Below, in pieces: positions 26,994-36,644 of a DNA stretch of 64,000 nucleotides. Origin of the DNA: Spartinivicinus ruber (GTDB lineage Bacteria; Pseudomonadota; Gammaproteobacteria; Pseudomonadales; Zooshikellaceae); assembly GCF_011009015.1 (NCBI RefSeq), contig NZ_CP048878.1, forward strand, positions 5,300,354-5,364,353, read 5' to 3'. How positions within the stretch are numbered: position 1 is the first letter of the stretch; every line of letters begins with the position of its first letter. Below the pieces are notes generated by a model that was not told the origin of the DNA, made no database searches, and was given only the letters and a program-made list of their open reading frames with translations. The position numbers and the translations under genes were made by a program.

Positions 26994-28277
26994 ATGTCCA
27001 AATCAGAACATCTTTTTCAGCAAGCTCAGCAACATATTCCTGGCGGAGTAAATTCCCCTGTAAGAGCCTTCAAAGGAGTGGGTGGTACACCGATATTTTT
27101 TAAGTCTGCCCAAGGCCCTTATCTTTATGATGAAGATGGCAAACAATACATTGATTATATTGGCTCTTGGGGCCCCATGATTTTAGGCCACAATCACCCC
27201 GCCGTAATGGATGCCATTCAAAAGCAACTCAAGCATGGTTTAAGCTTTGGCGCTCCTACTGCGCTTGAAGTCACCATGGCTGACAAGGTCTGTGAAATGG
27301 TCCCCAGCATGGACAAAGTACGGATGGTGAACTCCGGCACCGAAGCTACTATGAGCGCCATCCGACTAGCCAGAGGCTATACCAACCGAGATAAAATCGT
27401 TAAATTCGAAGGCTGTTACCATGGCCATGCTGATTCATTATTAGTAAAAGCAGGCTCTGGTGCACTCACCCTAGGGGTACCGACTTCACCGGGCGTGCCT
27501 GCTGATTTGGCAAACCACACAATTACCCTTTCTTTTAATGACTTAAACGAAGTCGAAGCAGCCTTTAAAGAGCTAGGTGAACAGATTGCCTGTATTATTG
27601 TGGAACCTGTAGCAGGCAACATGAACTGTATACCTCCAGATCCTGGCTTTTTAGAGGGCTTGCGTAGTATCTGTGATCAATATGGCAGCATATTAATTTT
27701 TGATGAAGTGATGACAGGTTTTCGGGTATCTAAAGGCGGGGCTCAGGCTTATTACCAAGTCACTCCAGACTTAACCACATTGGGCAAGATTATCGGTGGT
27801 GGAATGCCTGTTGGTGCCTTTGGTGGCAAACAACAAATCATGGCCTACTTAGCACCAGAAGGTCCGGTTTACCAAGCTGGCACCTTATCTGGTAATCCTG
27901 TTGCCATGGCTGCAGGCTTGGCAACTTTGCAACAGCTGGATCAACCCGATTTTTATGAAACATTAACGGCTACTACCAGCAAACTAACAGCAGGCTTAAC
28001 AGAACTAGCAAACAAGCAAGAATTACCTTTTACCACACAACAAGTAGGAGGCATGTTTGGACTATTCTTCACATCAGAACATCAAGTCACCAGTTATCAA
28101 CAAGCCGCTAATTGCAACCTTGAGCAGTTTAAAAGCTTTTTCCATGCCATGCTCGACGAAGGTGTGTATTTAGCGCCATCTGCTTTTGAAGCTGGCTTTA
28201 TTTCAATTACTCATACTGAAGAAGTGATTGAAAAAACCCTAGCCGCTGCAAAAATTGCTTTTTCAAAATTGGGATAA
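26994..28277 (+). CDS. hemL: Glutamate-1-semialdehyde 2,1-aminomutase
   Basis: A 427-residue pyridoxal-phosphate enzyme converting glutamate 1-semialdehyde to 5-aminolevulinate, the entry to haem synthesis in the C5 pathway. The cofactor lysine is K265 ([18 protein letters not shown]); [10 protein letters not shown] (17-26) and [16 protein letters not shown] (113-128) are diagnostic. Length is the same as E. coli. The thiD-thiE-hemL order is that of Pseudomonas. Confidence 0.97.
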   Translation: MSKSEHLFQQAQQHIPGGVNSPVRAFKGVGGTPIFFKSAQGPYLYDEDGKQYIDYIGSWGPMILGHNHPAVMDAIQKQLKHGLSFGAPTALEVTMADKVCEMVPSMDKVRMVNSGTEATMSAIRLARGYTNRDKIVKFEGCYHGHADSLLVKAGSGALTLGVPTSPGVPADLANHTITLSFNDLNEVEAAFKELGEQIACIIVEPVAGNMNCIPPDPGFLEGLRSICDQYGSILIFDEVMTGFRVSKGGAQAYYQVTPDLTTLGKIIGGGMPVGAFGGKQQIMAYLAPEGPVYQAGTLSGNPVAMAAGLATLQQLDQPDFYETLTATTSKLTAGLTELANKQELPFTTQQVGGMFGLFFTSEHQVTSYQQAANCNLEQFKSFFHAMLDEGVYLAPSAFEAGFISITHTEEVIEKTLAAAKIAFSKLG

Positions 28278-28328
28278 GACCAACAAAATAGCAACAGCGA
28301 ATAAGCACACGCGGCTTATTTACTACAA

Positions 28329-28350
28329 CTAGCAGACACTCGTCTGCTAG
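28329..28350. repeat. Perfect 9-bp hairpin after hemL
   Basis: CTAGCAGAC, loop ACTC, GTCTGCTAG, about 50 bases after the hemL stop. Possibly the hemL terminator, though no T tract follows. Confidence 0.5.
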
Positions 28351-28439
28351 CTTGTTAGAATACAAATATTCTACACGTCTGATAAATTTAAATTAGACTA
28401 ATGATTTCTAGTTAACTTGATCGCTTTAAGTAAATAGTA

Positions 28440-29123
28440 ATGAACTGCTTTTGTAAGCAATGTCACCTTCATTCGACTTACTCTCGAACCCTATTTTTTC
28501 GAGTTATTCGTCAGTTGCAACAGAGAAACTCCTTCACTAAAACACAACTTGCCTTATATTGCTGCCAGCTTTTTTTCATTGTTTTTCATAATTTTGCAAG
28601 TGCAGATGACAACCAGACGACAAGTCATCCACCCAAAAACTACGGTTTAAATCAGCTGTTAATTCCACCTGCTGAACGCTGCCATATTGGTCCTGAAACA
28701 GAAAACCTACCAGCCGCCGTAGCAGCCTGTGAGCTAGCAGCGAATAATGGCGAACCTGAAGCCCAGTATTTATTGGGTCATTTATATTACCAAGGGATTG
28801 TGGTGGATTTAGATCATGAACACGCTAAATACTGGTATGAACAGGCATCTTTGCAAGGACATAGTAAAGCCCAGTACCAACTCGCTTTCATGTATTATCA
28901 AGGAATTGGCTTAAACCAAGACTATACCCAAGCCTATATCATGATGAAAATGGCTGCAGTTAATGGTTATGAGGAAGCGGTCGACTTTAGTGACAAAATC
29001 AACAGTAAATTATCTCAAGAACAACGAGCAATGGCGTTTTATACTTTAAGCCAAATTTTTCAACTATATGCAAACCAGCTACAAGCAGAAAACGGCCAGC
29101 CTGCCAGCTCTTTGCATCAGTAA
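28440..29123 (+). CDS. Sel1-repeat (TPR-like) exported protein
   Basis: A 227-residue protein with a hydrophobic export segment (about 37-53, ALYCCQLFFIVFHNFASAD) and two Sel1-like repeats at about 100-175 (EAQYLLGHLYYQGIVV; KAQYQLAFMYYQGIGL), a fold used for protein-protein contact. The first 30 residues before the hydrophobic segment are unusually long for a signal peptide; a TTG about 28 codons in could be the true start. Ribosome site before the ATG is weak. Partner unknown; gene lies between hemL and a converging small gene. Confidence 0.65.
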   Translation: MNCFCKQCHLHSTYSRTLFFRVIRQLQQRNSFTKTQLALYCCQLFFIVFHNFASADDNQTTSHPPKNYGLNQLLIPPAERCHIGPETENLPAAVAACELAANNGEPEAQYLLGHLYYQGIVVDLDHEHAKYWYEQASLQGHSKAQYQLAFMYYQGIGLNQDYTQAYIMMKMAAVNGYEEAVDFSDKINSKLSQEQRAMAFYTLSQIFQLYANQLQAENGQPASSLHQ

Positions 29124-29127
29124 TACA

Positions 29128-29376
29128 TTATTTTTTTATTAATTGTTTCAATAATTGCTGCCTTGTTTTCACCATGGTACGAAAGGTTTTTACCATCGAC
29201 TCACGAGAATTACTACCAGTTGCCACAATCTGCTCAATTCGTTGCTCCAGATCAGCAATTTCCTGCTTTAGCTTTTCTGTCAACTGTTGTACTTGATGTT
29301 CTCTCTCATCACTGGCTCTAAAAGTATAAACCTGATCCTGAAATACTTGCTCAAAATCGAACGATACGCACACCAT
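29128..29376 (-). CDS. Small coiled-coil protein of unknown function
   Basis: An 82-residue charged protein with a predicted long helix from about residue 22 on (REHQVQQLTEKLKQEIADLE, then basic C-terminus QLLKQLIKK). No signal peptide and no family I can name. A good ribosome site, AGGGAAG, lies five bases before the ATG, supporting a real gene. It converges with the Sel1-repeat gene, ending four bases from it. Confidence 0.6.
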   Translation of the reverse strand: MVCVSFDFEQVFQDQVYTFRASDEREHQVQQLTEKLKQEIADLEQRIEQIVATGSNSRESMVKTFRTMVKTRQQLLKQLIKK

Positions 29377-29463
29377 TGCTTGCTTCCCTGCTACAAAGTG
29401 ACTGTACTATTTTTTCATCCATTATCTGCACATATTTTTTAGCTACATATACTATTGTGCACA

Positions 29464-29521
29464 TAAAGCGAGCCACTTGACTAAAGACTTTAGCTCCTTC
29501 TAATGTGAGATGCTCGCTTTA
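29464..29521. repeat. Inverted repeat upstream of the coiled-coil gene
   Basis: Perfect 10-base arms TAAAGCGAGC (29464-29473) and GCTCGCTTTA (29512-29521) enclose a CTAAAG-A-CTTTAG palindrome. It lies between two minus-strand genes and may end the DUF1820 transcript. Confidence 0.5.
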
Positions 29522-29575
29522 ATTAGAAAGGCAGTCTTCCTTAAAAGGCCAACTCTATGACCCACTTGCAGATTA

Positions 29576-29899
29576 TTAATCTTTTTTCCCTGGCACTGGC
29601 GGCAATGGAAACTGAGCGATTTTATCTCCTTTAGCCTCACTGATTTTGCCGACACCTTCTTTAGTCACTTCATCAATTCTGATCACAGAAGTCATTGGAA
29701 TATAGCTACGCTTAACCCCTTCAAATTCTGTTTTAAGCTTTTCCTCGCTTGGGTCAACTACTACCTGAGAGCGCTCACCAAAGATAAATTCCTCTACTTC
29801 AATAAAGCCATACAGCTCACTTTGGAAGATTTGCCTTGCATAAATCTCATAGACATGACCTTGGTTAAAAAAAATAACCTTAAAAATCGTATTCGCCAT
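29576..29899 (-). CDS. DUF1820 family protein
   Basis: A 107-residue soluble protein matching the gammaproteobacterial DUF1820 family (FKVIFFNQGHVYEIYA, GFIEVEEFIFGER, VVVDPSEEKLKTEFEGV, IPMTSVIRIDEV). Its function is not known; in Pseudomonas and relatives it is commonly found near miaB and phoH, as here. An ATG four codons upstream is also possible; neither has a strong ribosome site, and I chose the one that matches the usual family start. It is divergent from miaB. Confidence 0.85.
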   Translation of the reverse strand: MANTIFKVIFFNQGHVYEIYARQIFQSELYGFIEVEEFIFGERSQVVVDPSEEKLKTEFEGVKRSYIPMTSVIRIDEVTKEGVGKISEAKGDKIAQFPLPPVPGKKD

Positions 29900-30032
29900 A
29901 GTGGTTATCATCTACCGTGAAGGGAAGACTACAGGCCTGATTACAGACCCTGTTTTTTTAAGTGACGCTAGGATAGCAGAAACCATTACGGTATTGCATA
30001 CTGAAAGTTAATAGCCAATAAATTCTCGGACT

Positions 30033-30060
30033 TTGCAATAAGTGTTCAGGCAGATATAAT
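30033..30060 (+). promoter_or_regulatory. Sigma-70 promoter for miaB
   Basis: TTGCAA, 16-base spacer, perfect TATAAT. Transcription would start near 30067, leaving an 80-base leader before miaB. Confidence 0.6.
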
Positions 30061-30148
30061 GCCCGGTCCATAATTTTCAATCCTATTGCAGTGCTTACAT
30101 ACAGTCAGTACCGCAATGTAATATGTGAAGTTTATTAGGTGTCAATCG

Positions 30149-31507
30149 ATGGCCAAAAAGCTTTTTATTAAAACCCATGGTTGCCAGATGAATGAATATG
30201 ATTCATCTCGCATGGCTGACTTATTGGGTGAAAGCCATGCGCTTGAGTTGACCGACAACCCTGAAGACGCTGACGTACTGTTGCTAAATACCTGCTCGAT
30301 TAGAGAAAAAGCACAAGAGAAGGTGTTTCACCAATTAGGACGCTGGCGTGCCTTAAAAGACAAAAACCCCGACTTGATTATCGGTGTAGGTGGCTGTGTT
30401 GCTAGCCAAGAAGGTAGTGCTATTCAAGATCGCGCGCCTTATGTTGACGTTATCTTTGGCCCACAAACCTTACACCGACTACCAGAAATGATTGAAACTA
30501 GCCAGGTGCAACATGTGCCGGTTGTTGATGTCACCTTCCCAGAAATAGAAAAGTTTGATCGTTTACCTGACCCAAGTGTTGAAGGTGCTTCAGCATTTGT
30601 TTCAATCATGGAAGGCTGTAGTAAATATTGCACTTTCTGTGTTGTGCCCTATACCCGTGGAGAAGAAGTCAGCCGTCCATTTAATGATGTAATGGCTGAG
30701 TGTATCCACCTTGCAGAGCAAGGGGTAAGAGAAGTTAACCTACTTGGCCAAAACGTAAATGCGTATCAAGGTTTAAAAGACGACGGTGATAATGCTGATT
30801 TAGCCGAGCTTATTACTTACATTGCCGCAATTGATGGCATTGAGCGGATTCGCTTTACCACTTCACACCCAGTGGAATTTTCCGATAGTCTAATCAATGT
30901 GTATGCTGATGTACCTGAACTGGTCAGCCATCTTCACCTGCCTGTACAAAGCGGCTCCGATCGTATTCTCGCAGCTATGAAACGTGGCCATACTATTTTA
31001 GAGTACAAGTCCAAGCTGCGTCGGCTAATGAAAATTCGCCCTGACATTAGCCTATCCTCCGACTTCATCATTGGTTTTCCTGGTGAAACAGATAAAGATT
31101 TCGAAGCAACAATGAATTTGATTCAGGAAATTGGTTTCGATACTTCATTTAGCTTTATTTATAGCGCCAGGCCTGGTACTCCAGCAGCTGACCTGGTGGA
31201 TGACACTCCTGAAAAAATCAAAAAGCAACGCCTACAAATTCTGCAACAGCGGATTAATCAAAATGCCCAGGCAATCAGCCGACGAATGGTGGATAGCCAG
31301 CAGCGTATTCTGGTAACAGGCTATTCCAAGAAAGATCCCGGTCAACTTCAAGGGCGCACTGAAAACAACCGAGTGGTCAACTTCCGTGCCACTGACCCTC
31401 AGTTGATTGGAAAGTTTGTTGATGTAATTATTACTGAAGCGCTTCCCAATTCGTTAAGAGGCGATATGATAGGCTCAGAGCTGGATGACAGCAAAACAAT
31501 GAATTAG
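30149..31507 (+). CDS. miaB: tRNA-2-methylthio-N6-dimethylallyladenosine synthase
   Basis: A 452-residue radical-SAM methylthiotransferase that adds a methylthio group to isopentenyl-adenosine 37 of tRNAs reading U-starting codons. The N-terminal domain binds one iron-sulphur cluster through C12, C49 and C83; the radical-SAM cluster is at C157, C161, C164 ([10 protein letters not shown]); a C-terminal TRAM domain binds RNA. The frame extends eight codons upstream, but the ATG of [19 protein letters not shown] is the family start, with AGGTG upstream. Confidence 0.97.
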   Translation: MAKKLFIKTHGCQMNEYDSSRMADLLGESHALELTDNPEDADVLLLNTCSIREKAQEKVFHQLGRWRALKDKNPDLIIGVGGCVASQEGSAIQDRAPYVDVIFGPQTLHRLPEMIETSQVQHVPVVDVTFPEIEKFDRLPDPSVEGASAFVSIMEGCSKYCTFCVVPYTRGEEVSRPFNDVMAECIHLAEQGVREVNLLGQNVNAYQGLKDDGDNADLAELITYIAAIDGIERIRFTTSHPVEFSDSLINVYADVPELVSHLHLPVQSGSDRILAAMKRGHTILEYKSKLRRLMKIRPDISLSSDFIIGFPGETDKDFEATMNLIQEIGFDTSFSFIYSARPGTPAADLVDDTPEKIKKQRLQILQQRINQNAQAISRRMVDSQQRILVTGYSKKDPGQLQGRTENNRVVNFRATDPQLIGKFVDVIITEALPNSLRGDMIGSELDDSKTMN

Positions 31508-31583
31508 CGGTTAACTGCTAGCTGTATGCTCCCTACATAATAGGGAAGCACCCATACTCAAAAACAATATCGAAAGCAGTAAA

Positions 31584-31663
31584 AGGTAAGCACTATCAGT
31601 TCACTCAGTTGGCTGACTCCATAGCTTAAAATGCATCTTGCAGAGTCAGTCATTGCCTTACCT
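31584..31663 (+). repeat. Nested inverted repeats in the phoH leader
   Basis: Outer AGGTAAG (31584-31590) pairs with CTTACCT (31657-31663), inner CTGACTC (31613-31619) with GAGTCAG (31643-31649). They lie 70 bases before the phoH start and could terminate miaB or fold as a leader. Confidence 0.4.
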
Positions 31664-31733
31664 AATCAACTACCACTAAGCTAACAATATCAAGGCTGAA
31701 AAAGAGGTTAAGCCCCTGAGGCTGAAAGACATT

Positions 31734-32744
31734 TTGAGCGAACCAACAGAACTTGTTAAGTTTTCACTTGAACCCCACGATTCCAAAAGCTTTGCCAATT
31801 TATGCGGACAATTTGATGAACATCTGAAGCAAATCGAACAACGCTTAAATATCCGCATCCGCAACCGCGGTAATCAATTTGAAGTAGAAGGTGAGCACAA
31901 CTGTATTCTTGCCGCCGAAGAAATCCTCAAACGACTCTACCGAGAAAGCTGTAATGGTACCGAGCTAAGCCCGGATATAGTCCATCTGTACCTGCAAGAG
32001 TCAGGAGTAGAAGCTATCTATGAAGGAAACGAGTCCAATCAACAAATTGCCATTCAAACCCGCAAAGCGCTGATTAAACCCCGCGGCCCTAACCAGCAAA
32101 CCTATGTTAAGACCATTCAAAATAATGATATTAATTTTGGTATTGGCCCAGCCGGAACAGGTAAAACCTATTTAGCTGTTGCCTGTGCAGTTGCAGCCCT
32201 AGAGCAAGAAACTGTAAGACGAATTCTACTGGTAAGACCTGCTGTTGAAGCAGGTGAAAAACTAGGCTTTTTGCCTGGCGATTTAAGCCAGAAAATCGAT
32301 CCCTACTTACGCCCGCTCTACGATGCGTTATATGAGATGATGGGTTTTGAGCAGGTAGAAAAGCTGATTGAAAAAAACGTTATTGAAGTCGCCCCACTTG
32401 CTTATATGCGCGGTAGAACCTTAAACAACTCATTTATTATTCTTGATGAAAGCCAAAACACAACTGTTGAACAAATGAAAATGTTCCTAACCCGGATTGG
32501 CTTTGGTTCAACTGCAGTGATTACTGGAGATACTACTCAAGTAGACTTACCTAGAGGCACCAAATCAGGCTTAAAGCACTCTATAGAAGTACTGAAAGAT
32601 GTGAAAGGCATAGGCTTAACATACTTTAAGCCAAAAGACGTGGTTAGGCATCCATTAGTCCAACGGATTGTTGAGGCCTATGAAAAACACGACAACAAAA
32701 AGCAAAAGTCACAGCAGGAACAGGAAGCAGCAGATAAATCATGA
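31734..32744 (+). CDS. ybeZ: PhoH-like ATPase (YbeZ)
   Basis: A 336-residue cytoplasmic ATPase of the PhoH family, linked with YbeY in ribosomal RNA handling. An N-terminal KH-like region (FANLCGQFDEHLKQIEQRL) precedes the ATPase with Walker A GPAGTGKTYLAVA and Walker B ILDESQN. The start is TTG; family alignment needs the residues upstream of the first internal ATG, and no other start fits. It overlaps ybeY by four bases (ATGA). Confidence 0.93.
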   Translation: MSEPTELVKFSLEPHDSKSFANLCGQFDEHLKQIEQRLNIRIRNRGNQFEVEGEHNCILAAEEILKRLYRESCNGTELSPDIVHLYLQESGVEAIYEGNESNQQIAIQTRKALIKPRGPNQQTYVKTIQNNDINFGIGPAGTGKTYLAVACAVAALEQETVRRILLVRPAVEAGEKLGFLPGDLSQKIDPYLRPLYDALYEMMGFEQVEKLIEKNVIEVAPLAYMRGRTLNNSFIILDESQNTTVEQMKMFLTRIGFGSTAVITGDTTQVDLPRGTKSGLKHSIEVLKDVKGIGLTYFKPKDVVRHPLVQRIVEAYEKHDNKKQKSQQEQEAADKS

Positions 32745-33205
32745 GTGTTTCTGTAGATCTTCAAATAGCTTCTGAGTGCCAAGATATCCCAACCACAGAG
32801 CAGTTTATCCAGTGGGCTACAGCTGCCGTCAATAACCTCAAAAACCATGCGGAGCTTAGTATTCGAGTTATTGATGAAGAAGAAGGTGCAGAACTAAACC
32901 TGACTTATCGCCAAAAACAGGGACCAACCAATGTTCTGTCCTTTCCTGCTGAGCTGCCTGAAGCTGTTGAGCTACCGCTATTGGGAGACTTAGCCATTTG
33001 TGCTCCGGTTGTAATTCGTGAAGCAGCTGAGCAAAATAAGTCATTAGAAGCCCATTGGGCTCATATGGTGATACATGGCACCTTGCATCTTTTAGGATTT
33101 GACCATATTAATGATAAAGATGCCGAAATCATGGAATCCCTTGAGACCAAGATTTTAATGGAATTAGATTTTCCCAATCCCTACCAACCTAGTGAGTCCT
33201 TATAG
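32741..33205 (+). CDS. ybeY: Endoribonuclease YbeY (rRNA maturation factor)
   Basis: A 154-residue zinc metalloprotein needed for 16S rRNA 3' maturation and ribosome quality control. The metal site HGTLHLLGFDH supplies H112, H116 and H122; TNVLSFP at 63-69 is the other conserved block. Translationally coupled to ybeZ and followed after 13 bases by ybeX, the standard miaB-ybeZ-ybeY-ybeX-lnt order. Confidence 0.96.
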   Translation: MSVSVDLQIASECQDIPTTEQFIQWATAAVNNLKNHAELSIRVIDEEEGAELNLTYRQKQGPTNVLSFPAELPEAVELPLLGDLAICAPVVIREAAEQNKSLEAHWAHMVIHGTLHLLGFDHINDKDAEIMESLETKILMELDFPNPYQPSESL

Positions 33206-33218
33206 AGTAAATGGAGTC

Positions 33219-34055
33219 ATGAGCGACGATCGATCGAGTTCAGGTCATCACCAAAAAACCTGGTTAGATAAAATTACCCAAGCTTTCTCTGGCGACCCTC
33301 GTAACCGTACAGAATTATTAGAACAGCTACGAGAAGCCGAAACCAATGAAGTACTGGATGGAGAGTCACTTAGCATTATCGAAGGGGCCTTGCAGGTCTC
33401 CGAAATGCAAGTGAGAGAAATTATGATTCCACGGGCACAAATGGTTTGTGTCAGTGCTGATCAATCTCCCCAACAGTTTCTTCCTAAAGTCATTAGCAGC
33501 GCCCATTCACGCTATCCTGTTATTACTGAGAGCAAAGATGATGTTCTGGGTATTCTGCTGGCTAAAGATTTACTGCCTTTAGCTTTAGCGCCAGACAAAA
33601 ACTTTGACATCAAGAGCCTACTCCGCCCGGCAGCATTCGTACCGGAGAGTAAGCGTTTAAACGTGCTACTCAATGAATTCCGCTCAACTCGCAACCATAT
33701 GGCAATCGTTGTAGATGAGTATGGCGGTACCGCAGGTCTGGTCACTATTGAAGATGTACTTGAGCAAATTGTGGGCGACATTGAAGATGAGCACGACGTT
33801 GAGGAAGACACCAACATCAAACCTATGCAAGATGGTCACTTTATTGTCAAGGCATTAACCCCCATTGATGACTTTAACGAGCATTTCCACTCATCATTCA
33901 GTGACAAGGAGTTCGACACCATTGGTGGTATTGTCATGCATAGCTTTGGGCATATGCCTAAACGAAGTGAAACTGTCAATATTGAAGGCTTTCAATTCCA
34001 GGTATTACACGCCGATAGTCGACGTATTCGGTTATTAAGGGTAACCCCTGCTTAG
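33219..34055 (+). CDS. ybeX: CBS-pair CorC/YbeX family protein
   Basis: A 278-residue cytoplasmic protein with two CBS domains (about 65-190; VREIMIPRAQMV and HMAIVVDEYGGTAGLVTIED) that bind adenine nucleotides, and a C-terminal CorC-type transporter-associated domain. It is associated with magnesium/cobalt efflux and, with YbeY/YbeZ, with ribosome metabolism. The open frame begins nine codons upstream at GTG within ybeY; the ATG used starts MSDDRSSSG, with GGAG very close (two bases). Confidence 0.92.
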   Translation: MSDDRSSSGHHQKTWLDKITQAFSGDPRNRTELLEQLREAETNEVLDGESLSIIEGALQVSEMQVREIMIPRAQMVCVSADQSPQQFLPKVISSAHSRYPVITESKDDVLGILLAKDLLPLALAPDKNFDIKSLLRPAAFVPESKRLNVLLNEFRSTRNHMAIVVDEYGGTAGLVTIEDVLEQIVGDIEDEHDVEEDTNIKPMQDGHFIVKALTPIDDFNEHFHSSFSDKEFDTIGGIVMHSFGHMPKRSETVNIEGFQFQVLHADSRRIRLLRVTPA

Positions 34056-34081
34056 CGTAATTTTTTGTGAGTAATTTTGTA

Positions 34082-34110
34082 GGACCAGCTTAGAGGTTTT
34101 AAGCTGGTCC
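34082..34110 (+). repeat. Perfect 11-bp hairpin after ybeX
   Basis: GGACCAGCTTA, 7-base loop, TAAGCTGGTCC, about 26 bases after the ybeX stop. It may attenuate or end transcription before lnt, but no T tract follows. Confidence 0.55.
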
Positions 34111-34181
34111 AAATACTGTTGACGCCTGCTACCGGCCCTGATAACAATACCTGCCTCATTCAGCAAAGCCCCAGATAACCA

Positions 34182-35735
34182 ATGAATAAATCTGCTCCAT
34201 GGCCAGGCCATATTCTAACACTCATTGCTGGCGCCATTTATCCACTTGGCTTTAGCCCTTTTAACTGGTGGCCTATTACACTATTAGCACTAGCATTACT
34301 GATACCGCTATTGCGCCAGCCCACAGCAAAAACTACTGCACTGCGAGGCTGGCTATTTGGTATAGGAATGTACGGTACAGGCGTATCTTGGGTGTATGTC
34401 AGCATTAATCAATTTGGTAATGCCCACCCTGTTTTAGCTGGATTTCTCACCCTACTATTTGTTGCCTTTATTGCTGCCTTATTTGCTATACCTCAAGCCC
34501 TTTTATACCGTTTTCTGAGCCGAAACTTCGTTGCAAACACCATCGTTACTGGACTAGCATTTACTGCAAGCTGGCTATTAGTGGAGTGGACAAAGACCTG
34601 GCTGTTAACTGGCTTCCCTTGGCTGTTAGCGGGTTACAGTTTAACTGACACTCTCGCAAGCGGCTTAGCTCCCTTATTTGGCGTGCTATCCCTCAGCTTA
34701 GTTTCACTATCTAGTGCCTGGCTAGTTTGGCAGCTATGGTTTACTGCCAGTGAAAAGCTAAAGGCAAATAGACAAGTCACTTGGTCATTAAACTTAATTC
34801 CACTGTCTTTAGCCATTGGCTTATGGGCTAGCGGCTGGTTTACTCAGGATACAGCTTGGACATCCCCTAAGCCACAACCTCCCTTACAAGTAGCTGCAGT
34901 ACAAGCTAATATTCCCCAAACACTTAAGTGGAACCCTAACTATGTGAAAACCACCATTGAACGCTATTTAACGTTAAGTGAACAGCACTGGGAAAAGGAT
35001 TTACTAGTCTGGTCTGAAAATGCGATACCTGTTTTATACCCACGAGCACAGCGCTTATTAGAAAGCCTTACCCGCCAAACTAAAGCTACCGGAACCACCC
35101 TAATTACAGGTATTCCATTTATCGAAAAAACCACGACTAACCACCGTTTTTTTAACGGTATTTTAGCCATTAGCGATCAAGAAACGCGATATTATAAGCA
35201 AAAGCTGGTTCCCTTTGGTGAATATGTACCACTAGAATCCTGGCTACGCGGCTTAATTTCTTTTTTTGACTTACCTATGTCTAACTTTGCTAAAGGTAAA
35301 GCCAGCCAATCACCACTACAAGGTCCAAATAATACAACTGTTGCCCCCTTTATCTGCTATGAAATTGTTTATCCTGACTTTGTCGCTAAAAATGCTGCAA
35401 CAGATGTATTAGTCACAATCAGTAATGACACTTGGTTTGGCGATTCAATCGGCCCTCACCAGCATTTCCAAATGGCCAGAATGCGAGCATTAGAAACTCA
35501 GCGTTATTTAATTCGTGCAACTAATGATGGCATTACCGCCATCATAGATAGCACAGGCAAAACCGTTAAACAGTTACCACAATTCGATCAGGGAGTATTA
35601 ACTGGCGAAGTAAAAGCAATGGCAGGCAAGACTCCATTTATGCAGTGGCAAAGCTGGCCAATTGTCTTTTTGACGTTAGTTATTATGGCTGGATTATTGA
35701 TTTTTCGACAGATTACCCTTAGAAGCTATCACTAA
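34182..35735 (+). CDS. lnt: Apolipoprotein N-acyltransferase
   Basis: A 517-residue inner-membrane enzyme that adds the third acyl chain to lipoproteins. Six or more N-terminal helices are followed by a periplasmic nitrilase-like domain with the catalytic triad E279 (VWSENAIP), K341 (YYKQKLVPFGEYVP) and C392 (PFICYEIVYPDF), close to the E. coli numbering. A final helix anchors the C-terminus. It will act on LptE and RlpA encoded nearby. Its last four bases overlap the converging gene. Confidence 0.96.
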   Translation: MNKSAPWPGHILTLIAGAIYPLGFSPFNWWPITLLALALLIPLLRQPTAKTTALRGWLFGIGMYGTGVSWVYVSINQFGNAHPVLAGFLTLLFVAFIAALFAIPQALLYRFLSRNFVANTIVTGLAFTASWLLVEWTKTWLLTGFPWLLAGYSLTDTLASGLAPLFGVLSLSLVSLSSAWLVWQLWFTASEKLKANRQVTWSLNLIPLSLAIGLWASGWFTQDTAWTSPKPQPPLQVAAVQANIPQTLKWNPNYVKTTIERYLTLSEQHWEKDLLVWSENAIPVLYPRAQRLLESLTRQTKATGTTLITGIPFIEKTTTNHRFFNGILAISDQETRYYKQKLVPFGEYVPLESWLRGLISFFDLPMSNFAKGKASQSPLQGPNNTTVAPFICYEIVYPDFVAKNAATDVLVTISNDTWFGDSIGPHQHFQMARMRALETQRYLIRATNDGITAIIDSTGKTVKQLPQFDQGVLTGEVKAMAGKTPFMQWQSWPIVFLTLVIMAGLLIFRQITLRSYH

Positions 35736-36487
35736 AAATAAACCAGTCTATACCACAGGAACCCTATATATTCATGTAATGCATAAGTTGATTTGCTTAG
35801 TGCATTAGCACTAGGGATCAAGTTTAAAGCAACAGGCAAGCTATCACTGGAAAAACGGGTAGGTGCAGGAATTACCGTAAAGCCTGCTTTTTCAAAACAG
35901 GCTTTAGCCCGTTTCATATGCCAGGAATGGGTCACCAGTAAAATGGTAGATACATCCTTACCAAACGTTTTCCCAGAATTAATAGCATTTTCCCAAGTAT
36001 TGCGGCTACTTCCTTCTTGCCAACGAGTAATAATATGAAAGTACTCAAGAAAATAGCGGCTCATAATGCTAGCCTCACTTTCCATTTTAGGGTCAAAAAC
36101 TGCCCCACCCGCCACAGCCAATGGTAATTGGAGCTGTTTAACCAAGTGAGCGGCATACAACATCCTTTCAAGCCCAAACGCTGATGGTGCATCTTTTCCA
36201 GAAAACTCAGCTGCTTGGGAATGCCGGCCAGCACCAAGCACCACAATAGCCTCAGCTTTAATTTGATCCCTTTCACTTATATTCAACGGTTCAAATTCAG
36301 CTTCAAGATGTTGTAGAAGTTTGCTAGCTACAAACGGGGTTGCCAAGCAGTAGGTAAGCAAGAATGTAAAAGCTAATAAGAGCAAAGACATCGTACGCCG
36401 CTTAAACCATAGTACTCCTACAAATAACAGCAAGACTAAATTGATGCCAGGAGGAAGCACCAATAATTTAATCATGGTGTGTAACAT
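35732..36487 (-). CDS. YdcF/ElyC family envelope protein (DUF218)
   Basis: A 251-residue protein with two N-terminal helices (about 10-28 and 34-52) and a DUF218 domain from about 78 (AEAIVVLGAG, AVAGGAVFDPK, SRNTWENAINSG, ILLVTHSWHMKRAKACFEKAG). ElyC of E. coli, the nearest characterised relative I recognise, affects undecaprenyl-carrier metabolism and wall synthesis. A second ATG four codons in is an alternative start. It converges with lnt, overlapping by four bases. Confidence 0.85.
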   Translation of the reverse strand: MLHTMIKLLVLPPGINLVLLLFVGVLWFKRRTMSLLLLAFTFLLTYCLATPFVASKLLQHLEAEFEPLNISERDQIKAEAIVVLGAGRHSQAAEFSGKDAPSAFGLERMLYAAHLVKQLQLPLAVAGGAVFDPKMESEASIMSRYFLEYFHIITRWQEGSSRNTWENAINSGKTFGKDVSTILLVTHSWHMKRAKACFEKAGFTVIPAPTRFSSDSLPVALNLIPSANALSKSTYALHEYIGFLWYRLVYF

Positions 36488-36589
36488 TTAATATTAGATC
36501 CAAAAAGTCGTCTTATTGAGAAAATATACTTATCTGAAATATCCAGCGCTACTGATATCATAAGAAATATGAGGGTTTACCTCTTACTT

Positions 36590-36603
36590 ACTGCATATGC
36601 AGT
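36590..36603. repeat. 14-bp perfect palindrome
   Basis: ACTGCATATGCAGT, about 100 bases upstream of the YdcF/ElyC-type gene on the minus strand. Size and symmetry fit a dimeric regulator site, but no regulator is recognised. Confidence 0.35.
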
Positions 36604-36644
36604 GTAACTGTAAAAGGCAGCACTACAAAAAATAAATATTGTTT

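Noticed and set aside
36488-36644. Small gene upstream of the YdcF/ElyC-type gene
   Set aside because: Stops in all frames; only the palindrome stands out.
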